64,000 bases of DNA from Craterostigma plantagineum (taxonomy: Eukaryota > Streptophyta > Magnoliopsida > Lamiales > Linderniaceae): the NCBI GenBank assembly GCA_027422505.1, contig JAPQWV010000645.1, forward strand, positions 186,001-250,000. Direction: 5' to 3'. Position numbers and translations under genes: made by a program. This document shows positions 46,303 to 57,061 of the stretch, piece after piece. The notes below the pieces were generated by a model that was not told the DNA's origin, ran no database searches, and saw only the letters and a list, made by a program, of their open reading frames with translations. The first letter of the stretch is position 1. Every line of letters begins with the position of its first letter.

Positions 46303-46819
46303 TGTGGCGACCCTACTTTTCTAATTAGGATTAGTGGCGGATTTCCGCAACGTAAGCCGCGGAAGGCCCGTCTAATTAAAACATTTTCCTAAAATAATAT
46401 ACACTAATATAAAAATCCATCTACATCGTTATCTCTGTACACGGGCCGAAGTCCCAAAAATTATCAAAAGAACAAAAAGCGCTAACGCCGCTCCACAGGT
46501 CTTCATCCATGTACCGCACCGCCCTCAAAAGTCCGTGGAGCACCGCCACCAGCCGCCTCAGTCACGACGCGTATCAGCGTCGGACTCAGTACCTACAACA
46601 CGTAAACACTGAGCAATTTGCCCAGTAGGTGAATAAAATGCATGTATGCAAGTGTGCACTCAATCCCAACCCCAATATCTCACAACATAATATAATGCAC
46701 ACTCTTTCTTTTCCCACATTCTTATTTCACACAACACAGGGCCCTAGGTTAGGCTCGACACCCTCGCGTGCAAAGACTACTGGGAGGCCACCCCCAAGTC
46801 TCGCGGCAGCCTACCCTGG

Positions 46820-46919
46820 TAGTGCACTGGACGATCACGCCAATGGCCTCCTACCGGGTCGCTCCGCATCAAAAGTATACACTGATAGTGCACTGGACGA
46901 TCACGCCAATGGCCTCCTA
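46820..46919. repeat. 34-bp direct repeat in the chromovirus LTR
   Basis: TAGTGCACTGGACGATCACG and the next 14 bases occur twice, 66 bp apart (46820 and 46886). GATCACGCC-type phrases recur again at about 46960 and 46982. The second LTR has the same pair at 53886 and 53952. Confidence 0.9.
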
Positions 46920-47489
46920 TCAGGTCAAATCAATATCTCGGCGGTATGCACCTCGGGACGGTCACGCCCGAGTAGACAGATCGATCACGCCTGTCTCCGC
47001 CAGGTGCCCAGTGAGCCCAACCTCGACTCCTCTAAGAGTCATCAGTCTCAAACATCTCATTCTACCCCGTACGTCGATATCTAATATCACTACCGTCTCA
47101 CTACGGTACAACCGTCTCTCGCCCTAACGTGATAATATGCACGTGATATGCATATATATGAATTTCATATAAACATGGTTTATATAAATCGTATGTAAAA
47201 TAGGTGAAGCACATAAGTCACGTAAATCACATAATTACATGAAAACACATAATTTGTGTTTACGTATTGTAGATGGATAATCCACCTACATGTCCTCCCG
47301 ATATCGCTAAATAAGAAGTCTGATGGAATCCCTATAAGTCGATCCTCTGAATAAATAAATGTATCATATTAGTATATTTGCTAAACTGTGTAAGTTTTTA
47401 AGTTCCCAAACCCTAATTATAGAAAACCCTAAAATATTGAAACCCCAGATATAGCAAAAATTCTAAAATACCGAAAATTTATTAATTAA

Positions 47490-47970
47490 AACACAATGTC
47501 GAAATCTCACAAATGTCGACACCTTATCCCTCGAAATGTCGAGTCATATAAATATCGAAATCTACTCCTTATATCGACATTTATTACTATTTTCATCAAG
47601 TATCTTGGGCAAGAAATGTCGAGACCTCAAAAATAGGTAAATGTCGAGACCTAGCCTAATAAGAAATGTCGAGACCTTATATTAATATACCTCGAGATTT
47701 TCTAATTTAGCTCATACTAATGTCGAAGTTCTTACACAATGTCGAGACTCTAAAAAACAAATAAATGTCGATACATACAAAATATCGAGACTTTCAGAGC
47801 AAATGTCGAGACCCTCTAAATGTCGACATTTTACTCTAAAGCATTTTCGAAACCTATAGAATATCGAATTCTTACTATTATCATTATCACAGCTCTCGAG
47901 ATCCTTATAAATGTCGAATTCTTACTTATGCCGATATCTTTCATATATTGAGATCGACAAATGTCGAGAA
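47490..47970. repeat. ATGTCGA(G) motif array in the 3' LTR
   Basis: About 14 exact ATGTCGA and several ATATCGA variants in 480 bp, often as AAATGTCGAGACC. Spacing is irregular, 15-60 bp. The array is also present at 54559-55035 in the other LTR. Confidence 0.88.
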
Positions 47971-48775
47971 CTGTGATGTATAAAAATCGAAAGCTTTCTT
48001 GACTCTCCAAAACTCGTAAATTACAATGAAACTCTTCGTCCTAAAATACACTGATCAGAAATCCTTCACGAAAACCTCTTAGCCATCGAACTTTATATGG
48101 CCATGTCATCAATCACACAAAACCATGAACTATAATTGGGAAAACCCTAAGCTTTCTTAACATGTAAGTTTCGACAATCTTCTTAGAGTTCCTATGCAAT
48201 CATGCAATAATATATATCTATATATATACATATATATACATAAGTATCGATGATGAATTCCATATTAAGTTCAAGGAATTATACCTTTCTTGGAGTTTGA
48301 CCTGCGATATCTGAGATGATTAAGAATCAGCCTTGTTTTCGCTTGTTCTGAAAAGGGTTTCTTTTTCCTTTGTTGATCTTAACATACGATGTAATTTAGA
48401 TAAGTGTGATTCTCTCCTTCTAGTGAATTTAGTTCAGAGTTAGTCGCTATCTATTAAGGTATCGAAAGGTGTGATGATAAGACGAAACTTTTCCTTGAGC
48501 CTAAGTAACTTATTATGCTTTCGAAAGTTTTGGGCCAGAAATCACATATTAACCATAGCCCATTAACATGAATCCTATAATATTTATTTCATCTATCATA
48601 GTCCTAGTATTCTAAATACTTCTACTATTATTTCGTAGATATATATAATATATATATATTTTTATAATATAAGAATTCATATATTCGTTCCAAATCTTTA
48701 TTTTGTCATCCCGGTCTTAATTCCCAATTTACATTAATTACATCAAAATACCGTATTAGATTTACGGGTATTACA

Positions 48776-48790
48776 TCCTCCCCCCTTAAA
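48776..48790 (-). promoter_or_regulatory. Chromovirus polypurine tract
   Basis: The minus strand reads TTTAAGGGGGGAGGA and then the LTR start TGTAAT. The upstream GGGGACGAAATT phrase is typical of this lineage. The remnant at 501-523 has the same structure. Confidence 0.9.
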
Positions 48791-48807
48791 GAATTTCGTC
48801 CCCGAAA

Positions 48808-50226
48808 TTACGCCAACTGGAATAATTCGGGATAACGAACTCTCATATCATCCTCACGTTCCCAAGTGGCTTCCTCAACTGATTGATTACGCCACAATAC
48901 TTTAACTAACGGAATATTCTTATTCCGTAGTCGTTTCGATTCGTACATTAAAATTTCTACAGGCTTATCTTCGTAACTCAAGTCGGGCTTGAGCTGTTGA
49001 TAGAGAAGCTCGTTCTGAATAACATGGCTCGGGTCCGCGACGTATTTTCGTAATGTCGATACGTGATATACGTCGTGAACTTGCGACAGGGAAGTTGGTA
49101 ATTCTAATTGGTATGCAACTTCACCGACTCGTCTGATAATCTTGAACGGGCCTATGTATCTTGGACTTAGCTTGCCCTTCTTTCCAAATCGCTTTACTCC
49201 TTTCATCGGGGAAATCTTCAAAAATACTTGGTCACCTTCTGCGAACTCCAGAGGTCGTCGCCGATGATCTGCATAACTCTTCTGTCGACTTTGAGCTGTA
49301 CGCATTCTCTCTCTGATTTTAGTCACTGCTTCGGTTGTTTCTCGAATCATATCAGGTCCTAATACAGCTCGTTCGCCGATTTCATCCCAATGAACTGGGG
49401 ATCGGCATTTGCGTCCGTATAATGCTTCGTACGGTGCCATCCCGATCGTAGCATGGAAGCTATTGTTGTAAGTAAATTCAATCAGCGGTAAGTACTTACT
49501 CCAGTTTCCCTTGAAGTCTAGTACGCACGCTCGTAACATGTCCTCAAGGGTTTGGATCGTCCGTTCAGACTGCCCGTCGGTCTGGGGATGATATGCAGTA
49601 CTGAACGAGAGCTTAGTACCCATCGCTTTTTGTAAGCTTTGCCAGAAATTGGATAGAAATCTCGAATCTCGATCCGAGACGATGGAAATTGGAATCCCAT
49701 GAAGTCGAACAATTTCCTGAACATATAATTCAGCGTAGCGTTCCATGGAAAAAGTAGAGCTGATAGGAATGAAATGGGATGATTTGGTGAGGCGATCCAC
49801 AATCACCCAAATAGCATCGTGGCCTTTCGTCGTTTTAGGCAAACCAACGACGAAATCCATCGTGATGTGGTCCCATTTCCATTCAGGAATAGGTAAAGGT
49901 TGCAGAGTTCCAGCTGGTCGCTGGTGTTCCGCTTTGATCAACTGGCACGTCATACATCTACTTACGAACGTGGCGATGTCCTTCTTCATTCCCGGCCACC
50001 AATATATCACCCGCAAATCTTGGTACATCTTTGTAGCTCCCAGATGTACAGAGTATGTTGTTGCGTGGGCTTCTGTCATTATTGTTCGTCGTAACTCCTC
50101 GTCGTTGGGCACGTATAGCCGATTCTTGTATAACAGGGTTCCGTCTGCTCGGAATTCGGAGTCTTCGGGTAGTGTATCCTTCGCATTTAGGTAGAATTCA
50201 CCTCTTCTTGTGCTTTTTGAATTCAT
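48808..50226 (-). pseudogene. Chromovirus integrase with chromodomain-like C-terminus
   Basis: An open frame of 472 codons. Zinc-binding HHCC: EAHATTYSVHLGATKMYQDL (two His) and CMTCQ. Catalytic core: ITMDFVVGLPKT (Asp), IVSDRDSRFLSNFW (Asp), HPQTDGQSERTIQTLED (Glu). A GPY/F-like module GKLSPRYIGPFKIIRRVG and a chromodomain-type tail (VEILMYESKRLRNKNIPLVK; EEATWEREDDMRVRYPELF) follow. The frame itself looks intact, but it is offset by one base from the RNase H frame upstream (ATG 50226-50224 overlaps TGA 50225-50223), so it is a frameshift, not a separate gene. The tail may guide insertion to chromatin; this is known for the lineage. Confidence 0.92.
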
Positions 50227-51869
50227 TCTAGCAACGTCGGCTGAAGAGTCAGTGCCGCTAGTTTCGTTTCGACTTCGCCCAAATTGACTATTTCCACTCC
50301 AAGCCGGTGCAATTCTGTACTCATCGCCTTTCGACTAAGCGCGTCTGCGACTACGTTTGCTTTGCCCGGATGATAATTGATAACGCAGTCGTAGTCTTTT
50401 ACAAGTTCCAGCCATCGTCGTTGTCTCATATTCAGCTCTTTCTGAGTGAAGAAATATTTCAGACTCTTATGGTCTGTAAAGATTTCGCACCGTTCACCGT
50501 AAAGGTAGTTCTTTTCGTATTCTTTTAGTTGCCGTGAAGCATAAGCGATCACCTTCCCATTTTGCATCAGTACGCATCCCAGTCCGTTTTTCGAGACATC
50601 ACTATAGACTGAGAATCCTCCAGTTCCCGAGGGTATAGTCAGAATAGGAGCAGATGTGAGTCGCTTTTTCAGCTCCTGAAAACTTTGTTCGCAAGCTTCA
50701 GACCACTTGAAAGGCACGTTCTTCCTCGTAAGGTTTGTCAATGTTGAGGCAATGGTGGAGAAGTCAGCAATGAACTTACGGTAATATCCCGCAAGTCCAA
50801 GAAAACTTCGGACCTCAGTTGGAGTAGTTGGTCGTGGCCAATTGTTCACGGCCTCAATCTTACTCGGGTCTACGGAGATTCCACTCCCGAAAATCACGTG
50901 TCCCAAGAAGGCTACTTGCTCAAGCCAAAATTCGCATTTCTTGAATTTGGCGTAAAGTTGTTTCTCGTGCAAGGTTCCTAAGACGATTCGTAAGTGACTC
51001 TCGTGTTCTTCTTTCATCTTAGAATAGATCAGAATGTCGTCAATAAAGACGATTACGAAGCGGTCGAGATAGTCTTTAAAGACTCGGTTCATAAGATCCA
51101 TAAACGCAGCTGGAGCATTTGTCAGTCCACAAGGCATGACCAGAAACTCGTAATGGCCGTACCTTGTACTGAATGCGGTTTTAGGAACATCTACCTCCCT
51201 GATCTTCAACTGATGGTATCCCGAACGGAGGTCAGTTTTCGAGAATACCGTAGCACCCTGTAGTTGGTCGAACAGATCATCGATCCTCGGCAACGGATAT
51301 TTATTCTTGATCGCGATCTTATTCAGCTCCCTATAGTCGATACACAGTCGCATCGACCCGTCTTTCTTCCGTACGAATAAAACCGGCGCTCCCCATGGTG
51401 AAAAACTGGGTTGAATAAACCCTTTCCGTAACAAGTCTTCTAGCTGCTCCTTCAACTCCTTTAGTTCGCTCGGCGCTAGGCGATAAGGAGCTTTAGAAAT
51501 TGGGGTGGACCCCGGCATCAGATCTATCGTAAACTGTATTTCTCGATCAGGGGGTAACCCCGGGAGATCATCGGGAAATACATCAATATACTCATTAACT
51601 ATCGGTACGTCCTTCAGTTTTGGCTGAGGTAACTCCTCTGCCTTCACCGCATATACTAGATAAGACTCACAACCAGATCTCAATAGTCGTTGAGCCTTCA
51701 GCGCAGAGATCCGCGAAATACGATTCGAAGTAGTTTTTCCCGAAAAAGTGAACACTTCTTCTTCAGGCAGTTGAAATTTTACGACCTTTTTGTTGCAATC
51801 TATGATGGCTCCGTATCTCGAAAGCCAATCCATCCCAAAAATAACATCATAGCCATTCATTGGGATCAC
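50223..51869 (-). pseudogene. Chromovirus protease end, reverse transcriptase and RNase H (internal deletion)
   Basis: A 548-codon frame. It begins in the protease-RT region ([20 protein letters not shown]). RT motifs: [86 protein letters not shown] and the catalytic [14 protein letters not shown] (about 51060-51020), then [19 protein letters not shown]. RNase [21 protein letters not shown] (first Asp), [42 protein letters not shown]. Between KNY and LYGE (about 50500-50508) some 20 residues normally present, with a catalytic acidic residue, are missing. It ends at TGA 50223 by frameshift into integrase. Confidence 0.92.
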
Positions 51870-52213
51870 AATCAGGTCGACACTCGATCTCTACCCTCAA
51901 TGTTCACAGAACATCCTTCCAGCACTTGGTTAGTGCGTGTCGGATCACCGTGTGGTAGAGTAACAATGTAATTGCATTCAGATAAGGTAGGAGAGACTCC
52001 ACCTTTTCCACATATTTGGCCGACACAAATGAATGTGTAGCCCCAGAGTCAATTAACACCGAAGTGGGCACGTCATAGATAGTTAACGTACCCGTTACTA
52101 CAGAAGGATTTGCTTCGGCCTCCTCATTAGTTAGAGTAAAGACTCGTGCTGGCACTGGAGGGGGTCGAATCAACGGTCGGTTTGGGACTTGAGGCATATT
52201 TTCGTTGCAGTTC
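51870..52213 (-). pseudogene. Chromovirus protease
   Basis: Frame 52197-51904 has PNRPLIRPPPVPARVFTLTN, then GTLTIYDVPTSVLIDSGATH with the aspartic protease active site DSGA, then SFVSAKYVEKVESLLPYLN. The frame is lost after about 51960 and recovers as the 51869 frame. It would cut the gag-pol polyprotein. Offset by one base from both neighbours. Confidence 0.88.
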
Positions 52214-53210
52214 CTAGCGTAATGTCCTATTTTTCACATCGGAAGCATTGTGGGGTTGGGTTCGGTCTTGGTCCATAGCACGGACCAGAATGGAAACGCC
52301 CACACTGTCGACATTGCGTTGCAGCACCTGAGGGCCGGTTCGGAGCGTTAAATGGCCCTTGGTTCGGTCTTGGCCTCCAGTTCTGCTGGCCCAGTTGATT
52401 CCCGCGATAATTTGATCCCTTGCCGAAAAATTGGCATTTCTGGTTCCCTCCCCTTGTTGTCCTTCTGTCCTCCGTTTAGCATCCTGCGCCTTTGCAACCC
52501 TGCTCTCCGCCTGCTCAGCTAGGATTGCTCGTTCAGCGATACGGGCATAAGTCTTCCCTTCCGTATCGTACATACTTACGCTCCGGAAGATCTCGGGTTT
52601 GAGACCCTCCAAGAACCGTTCAATCTTCAACTCGTCAGTGGCCACGATATGTGGCGCAAACCTAGACAACTGCTCGAACTTATGGATAGTCTGCCACAGA
52701 CATCCCTCCTTGCTTCAGATTAATAAATTCATTTAACTTCTGCGCACGATCTGGCGCCGTGAAGTATTTTCCTCGAAAGAGGGCCTTAAACCTCTCCCAG
52801 GTCATAGTAGTGGGATCCTCGAGCACCTGAATGGTGTCCCACCAGTAGCCCGCGTTCCCACGTAACATGAAAGTGGCACAAGTCACCTTCTCAGTATCAG
52901 GAAGATGACTGACGCGGAACATATTTTCGATGGTCCTAAGCCAATCCTCTGCATAGGTGGGATCGGCCGCTTCCTCAAATGAAGGGGGGCTTAATCTTCG
53001 GAACCTTTCCCCGGCAGCTTCTGCACATTCTAGGCCAGGGGATGAGTGACGTTCCGAGGAATTTTGTCGGTGGATAAGGTCGTTAATCTGATCGGACTGC
53101 CGCCGAATCAGATCAGTTAACTGATGAATTGTAGAGCGGTCCTCATTCGGTGGGGATTCGAAACCCGCCCTACGACTAGTTTCACCCACTTCCCTACGTG
53201 TCCTTGGCAT
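52214..53210 (-). pseudogene. Chromovirus gag
   Basis: ATG 53210 (MPRTRREVGETSRRAGFESP). The retrotransposon gag domain follows: RLSPPSFEEAADPTYAEDWL, IENMFRVSHLPDTEKVTCAT, MLRGNAGYWWDTIQVLED, WERFKALFRGKYFTAPDRAQ. A stop at 52680 by frameshift is followed by the frame 52669-52214 (MSRFAPHIVATDELKIERFL, EGLKPEIFRSVSMYD) and a knuckle region (about 52320-52220) where cysteines are readable only across frames. The original frame was probably one protein of about 330 residues. It forms the particle and is non-functional here unless recoded. Confidence 0.9.
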
Positions 53211-53355
53211 TTCTTAACTATTTTTACAATTATTCACAGAAAGCACATATATCAAATAACACGTAACCATATAATCAATCAAACTTACAGGCCAGGCTGG
53301 TTCTCCAGGCTTTTGAGCGGCAGTACATGGACAGTCTTCAGAATCTAAAGCCTAC

Positions 53356-53367
53356 GCTCTGATACCG
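53356..53367 (-). promoter_or_regulatory. Chromovirus primer binding site
   Basis: The minus strand right after the 5' LTR reads GG and then CGGTATCAGAGC, matching the initiator tRNA-Met complement (TGGTATCAGAGC) at 11 of 12 positions. Confidence 0.88.
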
Positions 53368-53369
53368 CC

Positions 53370-55708
53370 TGTGGCGACCCTACTTTTCTAATTAGGATTA
53401 GTGGCGTATTTCCGCAACGTAAGCCGCGGAAGGCCCGTCTAATTAAAACATTTTCCTAAAATAATATACACTAATATAAAAATCCGTCTACATCGTTATC
53501 TCTGTACACGGGCCGAAGCCCCAAAAATTATCAAAAGAACAAAAAGCGCTAACGCCGCTCCACAGGTCTTCATCCATGTACCGCACCGCCCTCAAAAGTC
53601 CGTGGAGCACCGCCACCAGCCGCCTCAGTCACGACGCGTATCAGCGTCGGACTCAGTACCTACAACACGTAAACACTGAGCAATTTGCCCAGTAGGTAAT
53701 AAAATGCATGTATGCAAGTGTGCACTCAATCCCTACCCCAATCTCTCACAACATAATATAATGCACACTCTTTCTTTTCCCACATTCTTATTTCACACAA
53801 CACAGGGCCCTAGGTTAGGCTCGACACCCTCGCGCGCAAAGACTACTGGGAGGCCACCCCCAAGTCTCGCGGCAGCCTACCCTGGTAGTGCACTGGACGA
53901 TCACGCCAATGGCCTCCTACCGGGTCGCTCCGCATCAAAAGTATACACTGATAGTGCACTGGACGATCACGCCAATGGCCTCCTATCAGGTCAAATCAAT
54001 ATCTCGGCGGTATGCACCTCGGGACGGTCACGCCCGAGTAGACAGATCGATCACGCCTGTCTCCGCCAGGTGCCCAGTGAGCCCAACCTCGACTCCTCTA
54101 AGAGTCATCAGTCACAAACATCTCATTCTACCCCGTACGTCGATATCTAATATCACTACCGTCTCACTACGGTACAACCGTCTCTCGCCCTAACGTGATA
54201 ATATGCACGTGATATGCATATATATGAATTTCATATAAACATGGTTTATATAAATCGTATGTAAAATAGGTGAAGCACATAAGTCACGTAAATCACATAA
54301 TTACATGAAAACACATAATTTGTGTTTACGTATTGTAGATGGATAATCCACCTACCTGTCCTCCCGATATCGCTAAATAAGAAGTCTGATGGAATCCCTA
54401 TAAGTCGATCCTCTGAATAAATAAATGTATCATATTAGTATATTTGCTAAACTGTGTAAGTTTTTAAGTTCCCAAACCCAAATTATAGAAAACCTAAAAT
54501 ATTGAAACCCTAGATATAGCAAAAAATTCTAAAATACCGAAAATTTATTAATTAAAACACAATGTCGAAATCTCACAAATGTCGACACCTTATCCCTCGA
54601 AATGTCGAGTCATATAATATCGAAATCTACTCCTTATATCGACATTTATTACTATTGTCATCAAGCATCTTGGGCAAGAAATGTCGAGACCTCAAAAATA
54701 GGTAAATGTCGAGACCTAGCCTAATAAGAAATGTCGAGACCTTATATTAATATACCTCGAGATTTTCTAATTTAGCTCATACTAATGTCGAAGTTCTTAC
54801 ACAATGTCGAGACTCTAAAAACAACTATAAATGTCGATACATACAAAATATCGAGACTTTCAGAGCAAATGTCGAGACCCTCTAAATGTCGACATTTTAC
54901 TCTAAAGCATTTTCGAAACCTATAGAATATCGAGTTCTTACTATTATCATTATCACACGTCTCGAGATCCTTATAAATGTCGAATTCTTACTTATGCCGA
55001 TATCTTTCATATATTGAGATCGACAAATGTCGAGAACTGTGATGTATAAAAATCGAAAGCTTTCTTGACTCTCCAAAACTCGTAAATTACAATGAAACTC
55101 TTCGTCCTAAAATACACTGATCAGAAATCCTTCACGAAAACCTCTTAGCCATCGAACTTTATATGGCCATGTCATCAATCACACAAAACCATGAACTATA
55201 ATTGGGAAAACCCTAAGCTTTCTTAACATGTAAGTTTCGACAATCTTCTTAGAGTTCCTATGCAATCATGCAATAATATATATCTATATATATACATATA
55301 TATACATAAGTATCGATGATGAATTCCATATTAAGTTCAAGGAATTATACCTTTCTTGGAGTTTGACCTGCGATATCTGAGATGATTAAGCCTTGTTTTC
55401 GCTTGTTCTGAAAAGGGTTTCTTTTTCCTTTGTTGATCTTAACATACGATGTAATTTAGATAAGTGTGATTCTCTCCTTCTAGTGAATTTAGTTCAGAGT
55501 TAGTCGCTATCTATTAAGGTATCGAAAGGTGTGATGATAAGACGAAACTTTTCCTTGAGCCTAAGTAACTTATTATGCTATATTTTCGAAAGTTTTGGGC
55601 CAGAAATCACATATTAACCATAGCCCATTAACATGAATCCTATAATATTTATTTCATCTATCATAGTCCTAATATTCTAAATACTTCTACTATTATTTTC
55701 GTAGATAT

Positions 55709-55739
<31 letters not shown>

Positions 55740-55847
55740 ATAAGAATTCATATATTCGTTCCAAAATCTTTATTTTGCCATCCCGGTCTTAATTCCCAAT
55801 TTACATTAGTTACATCAAAATACCGTATTAGATTTACGGGTATTACA
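53370..55847 (-). mobile_element. 5' LTR of the chromovirus
   Basis: 2,478 bp, nearly identical to 46303-48775. Differences noticed include a 6-bp deletion near 55390 (GAATCA absent), a 5-bp insertion near 55582 and a longer (TA)n run near 55706. ATGTCGA array at 54559-55035; 34-bp repeat at 53886 and 53952. Confidence 0.95.
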
Positions 55848-56200
55848 CTCGTAGAATTAAAAGAGCTGTTTCTTCTAGAAATCATAAGAAGAGGGCATGG
55901 ATCTTGTTGTGAACTTCTCCTTCGATAATCTCGTAAACTCGTCAGAACGGCTGGAAGAGGAGCACCACGAAGTGAACTTCTCCAACGATAATCCGGTCTT
56001 ATATCGAGGCAACGAGAAGAGGAACACGGCCTTGGGTTCGGTTCCATTACTCTGAACTTCTCCACAACGATAATCTTTTAAACCTCTCTTGGGATTAAAA
56101 GAAGAGGAGCACGGTATCGGCCCAAGAATCAACAAGACAAACTTTGCCTTAGATAATCTCTCAGCCTCGTAGAGAAGCAGATCTACAGCTTTGAGCAAGT
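55848..56200 (+). mobile_element. Remainder of copia copy E (gag codons joined to the post-pol region)
   Basis: The first 25 bp continue gag (CTCGTAGAATTAAAAGAGC, matching A near 6480). It then jumps to the GATAATC-module region (AGAAGAGGGCATGGATCTTG matches A at 13409). The modules are at about 55909, 55972, 56053 and 56130. It ends about 56200, where unique sequence begins. The deletion endpoint is near 55875. Confidence 0.8.
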
Positions 56201-57061
56201 GTTGATCCCCACCAACTAGTGCACCTTGGACCCGCACATCATCGCTACTTCTATAGCTCGGCCATGAACGAGCCGATGACGTGGCACTTAAGGGTGTAAC
56301 GGTGTAATATTTCAATTGTTTGGGTTATATTTTATTGATTGTTTAGCGGGTAATGAAAATAAAAGCGGGACTTTTAATTCCCACGTATATTACCCAGCAA
56401 ATTTCGACCGCAATCACAGTAGGATCGATTAACCCCTTTCTTCAACTTACGAAAGAAAAACCAAATCAAAGTGGGAAGAGCACATTAAAGAATCTGAATT
56501 CAAGAGTGGGATCAGACACAACTTCCCGATCGAGGTACGGATAAGGCTTCTATCTTAGCTTTGTTTGGATATGTGATGCTGATTGATTTCAGCTGTAATA
56601 GGTCGGTCGGGGTTGTGTTGGGGTAAAATTATATTCGATTATCGATCGATGTCTGTCTGTCTCTCAGGGATAAAGCTTTTCGTTCTGGGAATATTTGAAT
56701 ATATTCAAGAACCCCATTTCAGTTTTAAAATTTTAGTCGGATTCCATCTGTTTACGGAGTTGGATTTTCACCTGAGTGGTTCTCGCAAATTCAATTGCTT
56801 CCGAAACCATCTGTGTAGTTTGATAGCTGTGTTGTGTAAAGCTGCTTGAAGCCCAATAAAATAGTGTTTCTTACACTGCTACGATCATGATGGAGGTGCT
56901 GAATGGTACACAAGCATGCTCTGTTTCCTTGTTTGTCCTGGGTTGGGCGTGGGGTTCTAGTTTGGACGGTCTCGGGCAGCGTGTGGGTAGGGATGTATAT
57001 GTTCGCGGGGCTGTTCTCGGGCAGCTAGTTCTAGTTTGGACGGTCTTATATGTTTCAGCGA
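56201..57061. other. Non-repetitive stretch with no recognised gene
   Basis: I see no conserved coding region. A GT-like donor (CGAG|GTACGGATAAGG, near 56534) and a T-rich acceptor (TATGTTTCAG near 57057) could frame a 5' UTR intron of the CACTA gene that starts at 57062. No CACTA-type left terminus was found here. Confidence 0.4.

Larger units (their letters stand above)
46303..48775 (-). mobile_element. 3' LTR of the chromovirus
   Basis: 2,473 bp. On the minus strand it starts TGTAATACCCGTAAATC (48775) and ends GGGTCGCCACA (46303). It contains a 34-bp direct repeat (46820-46853 and 46886-46919) and the ATGTCGA-rich segment 47490-47970. Open frames on the + strand (46629-47127) are duplicated in the other LTR and are not genes. 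Confidence 0.95.
46303..55847 (-). mobile_element. Tekay/Del-like Ty3/gypsy chromovirus, structurally complete
   Basis: 9,545 bp with two LTRs (46303-48775 and 53370-55847), TG...CA ends and a perfect CTCGT duplication (46298-46302 and 55848-55852). Minus strand order: 5' LTR, PBS, gag, protease, RT, RNase H, integrase with chromodomain-like tail, PPT and 3' LTR. The LTRs differ by roughly two dozen substitutions and small indels by eye over 2.47 kb, so the insertion is recent. Yet the coding region has at least four frame breaks and an RNase H deletion, so this copy could not move by itself. It is inserted in the gag of copia E. Confidence 0.95.
44524..56200 (+). mobile_element. Sirevirus-like copia, copy E (internally deleted, split by a chromovirus)
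   Basis: Contents: 5' LTR (44524-44860), PBS, leader, a short gag segment (45911-46302), then after the chromovirus (46303-55847) gag continues for a few codons (AGAATTAAAAGAGC at 55853) before jumping to the post-pol GATAATC-module region (55876-56195). Most of gag, all of pol, the third ORF and the 3' LTR are missing. Continuity across the chromovirus is shown by the 5-bp duplication and by alignment to A near 6470-6500. Confidence 0.82.

Noticed and set aside
46629..47127. Overlapping open frames of 151 and 119 codons on the + strand
   Set aside because: They lie inside an LTR and are repeated in the other LTR (53704-54193). They are antisense to the element and match no domain.
47490..47970. 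Possible CRISPR array because of repeated ATGTCGAG
   Set aside because: The motif is 7-8 bp with irregular spacing in a plant LTR; there are no repeat-spacer units and no cas genes.
56201..57061. Host gene 5' region upstream of 57062
   Set aside because: Only short non-conserved open frames are seen. Splice-like sites could belong to the CACTA gene.
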